A stretch of 29,079 bases of DNA. Origin: Bacteroidaceae bacterium (lineage in GTDB: Bacteria > Bacteroidota > Bacteroidia > Bacteroidales > Bacteroidaceae). Both the position numbers and the translations under genes were made by a program. This document shows, piece by piece, positions 24,781-29,079 of this stretch (the first letter of the stretch is position 1; every line of letters starts with the position of its first letter). Below the pieces are notes generated by a model that saw only the letters and a list, made by a program, of their open reading frames with translations, searched no databases and had not been told where the DNA came from. The DNA lies in contig CAADWS010000197.1 of NCBI GenBank assembly GCA_900752815.1, positions 1-29,079 of the forward strand, written 5' to 3'.

Positions 24781-25545
24781 TTATCTTTTCAAATCAAAAG
24801 GGTCAGCATCGCCCAAAACCGGGAACTTCGCGCGGAAAGCCCGTAACTTTTCCATATCAATATCTGCGGTTACGGCAATTTCCACATCACGCCCACAATC
24901 GGCCAGTGTTCGCCCGTAAGCGTCAATCACAGCACTTTCGCCACAATATTCGCACGCCGGATCAGTTCCCACACGGTTAACACCGGCTACATAACACTGA
25001 TTCTCTATCGCCCGGGCCCGCAACAGGGTTTTCCAAGCCTCCACACGTGAAGTAGGCCAACTAGCCACGTAAAGAATCATGTCGTAATCGCCGACATTGC
25101 GTGCCCATACCGGAAAGCGCAAATCATAACAAACTTCCAGCAGAATGCGTACGCCACGGAAGTCGACAACCACTCTGTTCTCACCGGGAGTAAACCGGTT
25201 ATGTTCGCCACCGTAAGTAAAAAGATGCTTCTTGTCATAAGCGTCTACCCGTCCGTCGGGATGCACAAAATAAAACCGGTTGTAATACCGGCCATCCTCA
25301 CACACAGCCACACTGCCTGCCAGAGCCGCATTCCATTCACTTGCCTTTTGCTGCATCCAGTGCAATGTATCGCTGTCGGCTGTTTCCGCAATTCCTGCCG
25401 GCTCTGTGCAAAATCCTGTAGAAAACATCTCCGGAAGAACATAAAGCTCCGAACCGGGGTGCGCAGCAAGTGCAGTCTCCATGTGCATACGGTTCTTGCC
25501 CGGCTGTGCCCATTCTATATTGCTTTGCAGTATCGTGATTTTCAT
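24781..25545 (-). CDS. carbon-nitrogen hydrolase, omega-amidase (YafV/Nit2) type, 254 aa
   Basis: This cytoplasmic nitrilase-superfamily enzyme probably hydrolyses 2-oxoglutaramate or 2-oxosuccinamate to the 2-oxo acid and ammonia. The catalytic triad is clear: Glu39 (VLPEMFSTGF), Lys105 (YDKKHLFTYGGE) and Cys139 (LLEVCYDLRFPVWARN). Length and motifs fit the YafV/Nit2 branch rather than NAD synthetase or beta-ureidopropionase. It is the first gene of the minus-strand operon with its own promoter and lies 16 bases before iorA. Omega-amidases clean up after glutamine transaminases, so its place beside an aminotransferase suggests glutamine as amino donor. This inference has not been shown for this locus. 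Confidence 0.9.
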   Translation of the reverse strand: MKITILQSNIEWAQPGKNRMHMETALAAHPGSELYVLPEMFSTGFCTEPAGIAETADSDTLHWMQQKASEWNAALAGSVAVCEDGRYYNRFYFVHPDGRVDAYDKKHLFTYGGEHNRFTPGENRVVVDFRGVRILLEVCYDLRFPVWARNVGDYDMILYVASWPTSRVEAWKTLLRARAIENQCYVAGVNRVGTDPACEYCGESAVIDAYGRTLADCGRDVEIAVTADIDMEKLRAFRAKFPVLGDADPFDLKR

Positions 25546-25572
25546 AGTCGCTCATTTTATAAAGAAGTTGCG

Positions 25573-25603
25573 CAAAAATAAGAAAAAGTTTACATATTAT
25601 CAA
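25573..25603 (-). promoter_or_regulatory. promoter of the omega-amidase/ior/paaK operon
   Basis: On the minus strand TTG (25603-25601) is followed by 20 bases and TATTTTTG (25580-25573), then CGC. The -7 box is a full match and the spacing is one base longer than the optimum. The box lies about 28 bases upstream of the start codon. Confidence 0.72.
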
Positions 25604-25827
25604 TATAAGGCTGCCGTTTTTTGTCTTTTCACATTTTTTCAGCCACACATCCGCCGTTCTGTCACGCAAGGCGGATGCCTGTCGCTCAAGCGAGCCGGTA
25701 TTACGCCACACGAATAGTCCTCCGCCAGCCAGTTCCTCGCCACACACTCGCCGGCACCGGCTTCCGTCCTCCGTTCAAGACACAATAGAAATCACGCGGA
25801 ATTTTCGACTCTCTCAATATATTATTG

Positions 25828-25835
25828 TATCTTTG
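25828..25835 (+). promoter_or_regulatory. ffh promoter, -7 box
   Basis: TATCTTTG followed by CGGGC matches the Bacteroidetes -7 box and lies 30 bases before the ffh start. A -33 TTTG is not seen at the expected spacing. The rest of the divergent gap 25604-25827 shows no gene or repeat that I can support. Confidence 0.65.
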
Positions 25836-25865
25836 CGGGCAAAACTAAAAAAGCATCAGATTCTT

Positions 25866-27230
25866 ATGTTCGAAAACCTTAGCGAAAGACTGGAACGGTC
25901 TTTCAAGATATTGAAAGGTGAAGGCCGCATCACCGACATCAATGTGGCCGAAACACTCAAAGATGTTCGCCGTGCGCTGCTCGACGCCGACGTCAACTAC
26001 AAGGTGGCCAAGTCCTTCACCGATACGGTTAAGCAAAAGGCATTAGGTCAAAACGTTCTCACCAGCGTAAAGCCCGGCCAGCTCATGATTAAAATCGTGC
26101 ATGACGAACTGGCTGCACTCATGGGAGGCACCGCAACCGAAATCAACCTGAAAGGACATCCGGCCGTAGTACTCATGGCTGGTTTGAACGGTGCCGGTAA
26201 AACCACCCTTTCCGGAAAGTTGGCCTACCTGCTGAAAGAAAAGAAGAACCGGAAGCCCTTGCTCGTGGCTTGCGACGTATACCGCCCGGCCGCCATCGAA
26301 CAGCTCCGCGTACTTGCCGAGCAGATTAACGTGCCTATTTACATGAACACAGAGTCGAAAGACCCTGTAGCCATTGCCCTGGAGGGTATACACGAAGCCA
26401 AAGCGAAAGCCTACGACACAGCGATTATCGATACCGCCGGACGTCTGGCCATCGACGAAGCACTGATGAAGGAAATCGCCGCCATCAAGGAAGCGACACA
26501 TCCCGATGAAACACTCTTCGTGGTGGACGCCATGACCGGACAGGATGCCGTCAACACGGCAAAGGAATTCAATGACCGCCTTGATTTCGACGGCGTTGTG
26601 CTGACCAAGCTCGACGGCGACACCCGTGGTGGTGCCGCGCTGTCCATCCGCGCCGTTGTGGACAAGCCCATCAAGTTTGTCGGAACCGGCGAAAAGATGG
26701 AAGCGCTCGATGTGTTCCACCCCGAACGTATGGCCGACCGCATCCTCGGCATGGGCGACATCGTCAGCCTCGTGGAAAGGGCACAGGAACAATTTGACGA
26801 AGAGGAAGCCCGCAAACTGCAACGGAAAATCCAAAAGAACCAGTTCGACTTCAACGATTTCCTCTCGCAGATTCAGCAAATCAAGAAAATGGGTAACCTC
26901 AAGGACCTGGCAGCCATGATACCCGGCGTAGGCAAAGCCCTCAAGGACGTGGAAATCGACGATAATGCCTTCAAGGGAATTGAAGCCATCATCCTGTCCA
27001 TGACCCCCAAGGAACGGCAGCACCCGGAGATTCTCAACCAAAGCCGCAAATCACGCATTGCCAAAGGCTCCGGCACCAGCATCCAGGAGGTCAACCGGCT
27101 CGTGAAGCAGTTCGACCAAACCCGGAAAATGATGAAAATGGTAACCGGCTCCAAAATGGGCCGGATGATGGGCGCCCTTCCCAAAATGCCCGGCGGACTG
27201 CCAGGCATGCCCAAAATGCCCAAGTTCTAA
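25866..27230 (+). CDS. ffh: signal recognition particle protein Ffh
   Basis: Ffh is the SRP54 GTPase that, with SRP RNA and FtsY, targets nascent membrane proteins to the translocon. The 454-residue protein has an N domain (1 to about 90, starting MFENLSERLERSFKILKG). The G domain has the P-loop GLNGAGKTTLSGK (106-118), DVYRPAAIEQL, DTAGRLAID and TKLDGDTRGGA. The methionine-rich M domain (about 305-454) contains LSMTPKERQHPEIL and RIAKGSGTSIQEVN and ends in a Met/Gly/Pro tail. The ATG at 25866 gives the family N-terminus. An in-frame ATG at 25833 falls in the -7 box. It is a housekeeping gene with ordinary composition. Confidence 0.98.
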   Translation: MFENLSERLERSFKILKGEGRITDINVAETLKDVRRALLDADVNYKVAKSFTDTVKQKALGQNVLTSVKPGQLMIKIVHDELAALMGGTATEINLKGHPAVVLMAGLNGAGKTTLSGKLAYLLKEKKNRKPLLVACDVYRPAAIEQLRVLAEQINVPIYMNTESKDPVAIALEGIHEAKAKAYDTAIIDTAGRLAIDEALMKEIAAIKEATHPDETLFVVDAMTGQDAVNTAKEFNDRLDFDGVVLTKLDGDTRGGAALSIRAVVDKPIKFVGTGEKMEALDVFHPERMADRILGMGDIVSLVERAQEQFDEEEARKLQRKIQKNQFDFNDFLSQIQQIKKMGNLKDLAAMIPGVGKALKDVEIDDNAFKGIEAIILSMTPKERQHPEILNQSRKSRIAKGSGTSIQEVNRLVKQFDQTRKMMKMVTGSKMGRMMGALPKMPGGLPGMPKMPKF

Positions 27231-27341
27231 GCAACCGCAGCATTCCCTCAACGTCTTCCACTCCCATTAAACTACAAAATTGCACCCGGCTGAAAAGCTA
27301 TCCAAAGCCCTGCAACCGGGAGCGCCGGAAGACCCCGATAC

Positions 27342-27383
27342 AAAAGCCTTGCCATCTCTCAAAGGAGATAAGCAAGGCTTTTT
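27342..27383 (+). terminator. intrinsic terminator of ffh
   Basis: AAAAGCCTTGC (27342-27352) pairs with GCAAGGCTTTT (27372-27382), with additional inner pairing ATCTC/GAGAT, and a T-run follows. It lies about 110 bases after the ffh stop. Between it and the folD promoter (27384-27563) I see no gene. Confidence 0.88.
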
Positions 27384-27563
27384 CCTATTCATGTCAAGAC
27401 ACATCCCGGAAACAGTCACAGCAACTGGCCGAGAAACCAGGACTCACCACCGGCTCAGCGACCGCACTCCCCCGTCACGCCCCTTCCCCTACAACACGAA
27501 GGAAGACCGCCAGACAAGCGCCTTTCCTCCCCCTCGGCATCCGCACAAAAACAAAACGATTTT

Positions 27564-27594
27564 TTTGCCACACATCGGATAATTCGTATTTTTG
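27564..27594 (+). promoter_or_regulatory. folD promoter
   Basis: TTTG (27564-27567), exactly 19 bases, then TATTTTTG (27587-27594) is a perfect match to the Bacteroidetes consensus. It leaves a leader of about 95 bases before the folD ATG, in which no clear structure is seen. Confidence 0.87.
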
Positions 27595-27696
27595 CAGAAA
27601 AGGACATCGCTGACCCGGACAACGAAAAACCGACGTTGAACATTACCGGCTCGCCCGCCCTGTGAAAAAACTAACCTTACAAAGCAAGAAAACACT

Positions 27697-28575
27697 ATGA
27701 CCATCATCGACGGCAAGGGCGTGGCAGCCCAAATCAAGAAGGAAATCAAAGAAGAAGTAGAACAATTTGTCTGTGCAGGCGGCAAACGTCCTCACCTGGC
27801 GGCCATCCTTATCGGGCACGACGGCGGAAGCGAAACCTATGTCCACAACAAGGTGCTGGCCTGCGAAGCCTGCGGCTTCCGCTCCACCCTAATCCAGCGG
27901 GAAAACGACATTACCGAAGAGGAACTCCTGGAGTGCATCGAACAGTTGAATCAAGACGCCGACGTAGACGGCTTCATCGTACAGCTTCCGCTCCCCTCAC
28001 ACATCAACAAACAGCGCATCATCGAAGCGATTGACTACCGGAAGGACGTTGACGGTTTTCATCCCATCAATGTAGGCCGCATGGCCATCGGGCTGCCCTG
28101 TTACATCTCAGCTACCCCGAACGGAATACTCGACCTGCTGCGTTACTACGACATCAAGACTAGCGGAAAGAAATGCGTAGTCCTGGGACGTTCAAACATC
28201 GTAGGCAAACCCATGGCGCAACTGATGATGCAAAAGGAATATGGCGATGCCACCGTCACCATCTGCCACAGCCACAGCAAAGACCTCCAGGAAGAATGCA
28301 GAAATGCCGATATCCTCATCGCCGCCATCGGAAAACCGGAATTTGTCACTGCCGATATGGTGAAGCCGGGCGCCGTAGTCATTGACGTAGGTACAACCCG
28401 CATCCCCGACGCTTCCCGAAAATCAGGTTTCCGTCTTTGCGGCGATGTCAAATTCGACGAAGTGGCCCCCAAATGCTCCTTTATCACCCCCGTTCCGGGT
28501 GGCGTAGGCCCCATGACCATCGTTTCTCTCATGAAAAACACGCTGCTCGCCGGGAAAAAAGCCATTTACGAGTAA
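27697..28575 (+). CDS. folD: methylenetetrahydrofolate dehydrogenase / methenyltetrahydrofolate cyclohydrolase FolD
   Basis: FolD is bifunctional and interconverts 5,10-methylene-, 5,10-methenyl- and 10-formyl-tetrahydrofolate with NADP (or NAD). The 292-residue length is typical. The catalytic Tyr48-Lys52 pair is in [29 protein letters not shown] and [12 protein letters not shown] form the folate site. The dinucleotide-binding loop is [16 protein letters not shown], and the C-terminal signature is [19 protein letters not shown]. It is a single-gene unit with its own promoter and terminator. Confidence 0.98.
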   Translation: MTIIDGKGVAAQIKKEIKEEVEQFVCAGGKRPHLAAILIGHDGGSETYVHNKVLACEACGFRSTLIQRENDITEEELLECIEQLNQDADVDGFIVQLPLPSHINKQRIIEAIDYRKDVDGFHPINVGRMAIGLPCYISATPNGILDLLRYYDIKTSGKKCVVLGRSNIVGKPMAQLMMQKEYGDATVTICHSHSKDLQEECRNADILIAAIGKPEFVTADMVKPGAVVIDVGTTRIPDASRKSGFRLCGDVKFDEVAPKCSFITPVPGGVGPMTIVSLMKNTLLAGKKAIYE

Positions 28576-28587
28576 AACAGAGACATC

Positions 28588-28628
28588 ACAAGGAGACCGA
28601 CGGCCCCGCCCACCGGTCTCCTTGTTTT
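28588..28628 (+). terminator. intrinsic terminator of folD
   Basis: A 12-bp stem, ACAAGGAGACCG (28588-28599) with CGGTCTCCTTGT (28614-28625), closes a 14-base loop and runs into TTTCTT. It begins 13 bases after the stop codon. The stretch 28629-28783 that follows shows no gene, only short imperfect inverted repeats around CAGGTT/AACCTG. Confidence 0.88.
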
Positions 28629-28783
28629 CTTACACGCTGTCACAAAGTCTGTTTACTCCAGATACCCTTTGTTGTATGACAACACAGACAGGAATAAGAA
28701 ATCAGGTTGTCAACCGCAATCGTTTTCAGTGCTTAACCTGTCAACCATTTTTTAGTACGCCACAACAGTTTCTCCGCCTGCAA

Positions 28784-28869
28784 AAAACAAAAGTACTGAC
28801 AGAAAAAACAATCCTTACTTTAGAAAATTCTGTCAGTACTTTAGAAAAAACAGTCAGTACTTTTGTTTT
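28784..28869. repeat. 21-bp-period intergenic array, copy 3, with 17-bp inverted ends
   Basis: Four 11-mers recur every 21 bp: AAAGTACTGAC (28790), ATCCTTACTTT (28811), GTCAGTACTTT (28832) and GTCAGTACTTT (28853). The first is forward and the other three are reversed; the second is the reverse of type B AAAGTAAGGAT. The spacers are AGAAAAAACA, AGAAAATTCT and AGAAAAAACA. The whole element is bounded by a perfect 17-bp inverted repeat, AAAACAAAAGTACTGAC (28784-28800) and its complement (28853-28869). It lies about 90 bases upstream of the tRNA-His promoter. Confidence 0.94.
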
Positions 28870-28957
28870 CGCGAGCGCAGCCATCCCTAAAAACACGCCA
28901 GCTTCAGGGAAAACAATATGGACAGAAACAAAGTGAATGCAAAAAAGCAAAGAAAAA

Positions 28958-28988
28958 TTTGCGGATTAAAAATAAAAATGTAACTTTG
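28958..28988 (+). promoter_or_regulatory. tRNA-His promoter
   Basis: TTTG (28958-28961), exactly 19 bases, then TAACTTTG (28981-28988) is a perfect consensus. It continues as CTTTGCACTCGC (28984-28995), the same 12 bases as at the tRNA-Trp promoter. Confidence 0.88.
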
Positions 28989-29019
28989 CACTCGCTTTTA
29001 TAAGGGAAACCAACTACAT

Positions 29020-29079
29020 GGTGACTATAGTTCAGTTGGTTAGAGCGTCAGATTGTGGTTCTGAATGTCGTGGGTTCGA
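29020..29079 (+). tRNA. tRNA-His (anticodon GTG), truncated by window end
   Basis: The 5' part of a tRNA is visible: the extra G-1 (29020) typical of tRNA-His, the acceptor strand GTGACTA, the D stem GTTC/GAGC, and the anticodon stem TCAGA/TCTGA with loop TTGTGGT giving GTG. The start of the T arm runs into the window edge at TTCGA. The 3' acceptor strand is outside the window. Confidence 0.93.

Noticed and set aside
26043..27041. Minus-strand open frame of 332 codons
   Set aside because: It lies wholly inside ffh on the opposite strand and shows no family motif.

Overview
The window looks like chromosomal DNA of an anaerobic gut-type member of the Bacteroidales, with a GC content judged by eye to be about half or a little higher. 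Three things support this. Most intergenic starts carry the Bacteroidetes promoter signature (TTTG, about 19 bases, TAnnTTTG), perfectly at ilvD, folD and tRNA-His. Recognisable Shine-Dalgarno sites are scarce. The gene families are typical of the order: fused HisIE and HisB, a secreted GH20 hexosaminidase, a double-domain NanS-like esterase, SGNH/MBOAT acylation genes, and a PaaK/IorAB/aminotransferase cluster. I cannot name the genus.

Layout: 1-1665 is ilvD (minus strand, C-terminal end cut off by the window). 1666-2131 holds the ilvD promoter, a 21-bp-period repeat array and the promoter of a small unknown gene (2132-2386). 2537-6360 is a three-gene envelope module of two SGNH hydrolases and an MBOAT acyltransferase. 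6549-13944 is a complete histidine operon on the minus strand, in transcript order leader hisL - hisG - hisDC (fused) - hisB - hisH - hisA - hisF - hisIE, ended by an apparently two-way terminator. 14216-18825 (plus) carries a GH20 hexosaminidase, an Spx/ArsC-like protein, tRNA-Trp and a sialate O-acetylesterase-like protein. 18826-19237 is a convergent gap with a second repeat array and strong hairpins. 19238-25545 (minus) is probably one operon for arylacid/aromatic amino acid interconversion: omega-amidase, iorA, iorB, aminotransferase, paaK, ACT protein. 25866-27230 is ffh and 27697-28575 is folD. After folD come a terminator, a third repeat array and a tRNA-His cut by the window end.

How the genes work together: the his operon encodes every step from PRPP/ATP to histidine and is preceded by a 20-codon leader with five consecutive His codons, a terminator and a competing antiterminator, so it should be controlled by attenuation. 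In the minus-strand arylacid operon, PaaK can activate arylacetates, IorAB can interconvert arylacetyl-CoA and arylpyruvate, and the aminotransferase can make the amino acid. The omega-amidase would remove the 2-oxo-amide left if glutamine is the amino donor.

Most unusual signal: three intergenic arrays, each of exactly four 11-mers (AAAGTACTGAC, AAAGTAAGGAT or degenerate forms, in either orientation) separated by 10-bp A/T-tract spacers at a strict 21-bp period, which is two helical turns. I do not recognise this family. Other notable points are the HisD-HisC fusion, an IorA without its usual C-terminal ferredoxin-like domain, and the omega-amidase linkage.
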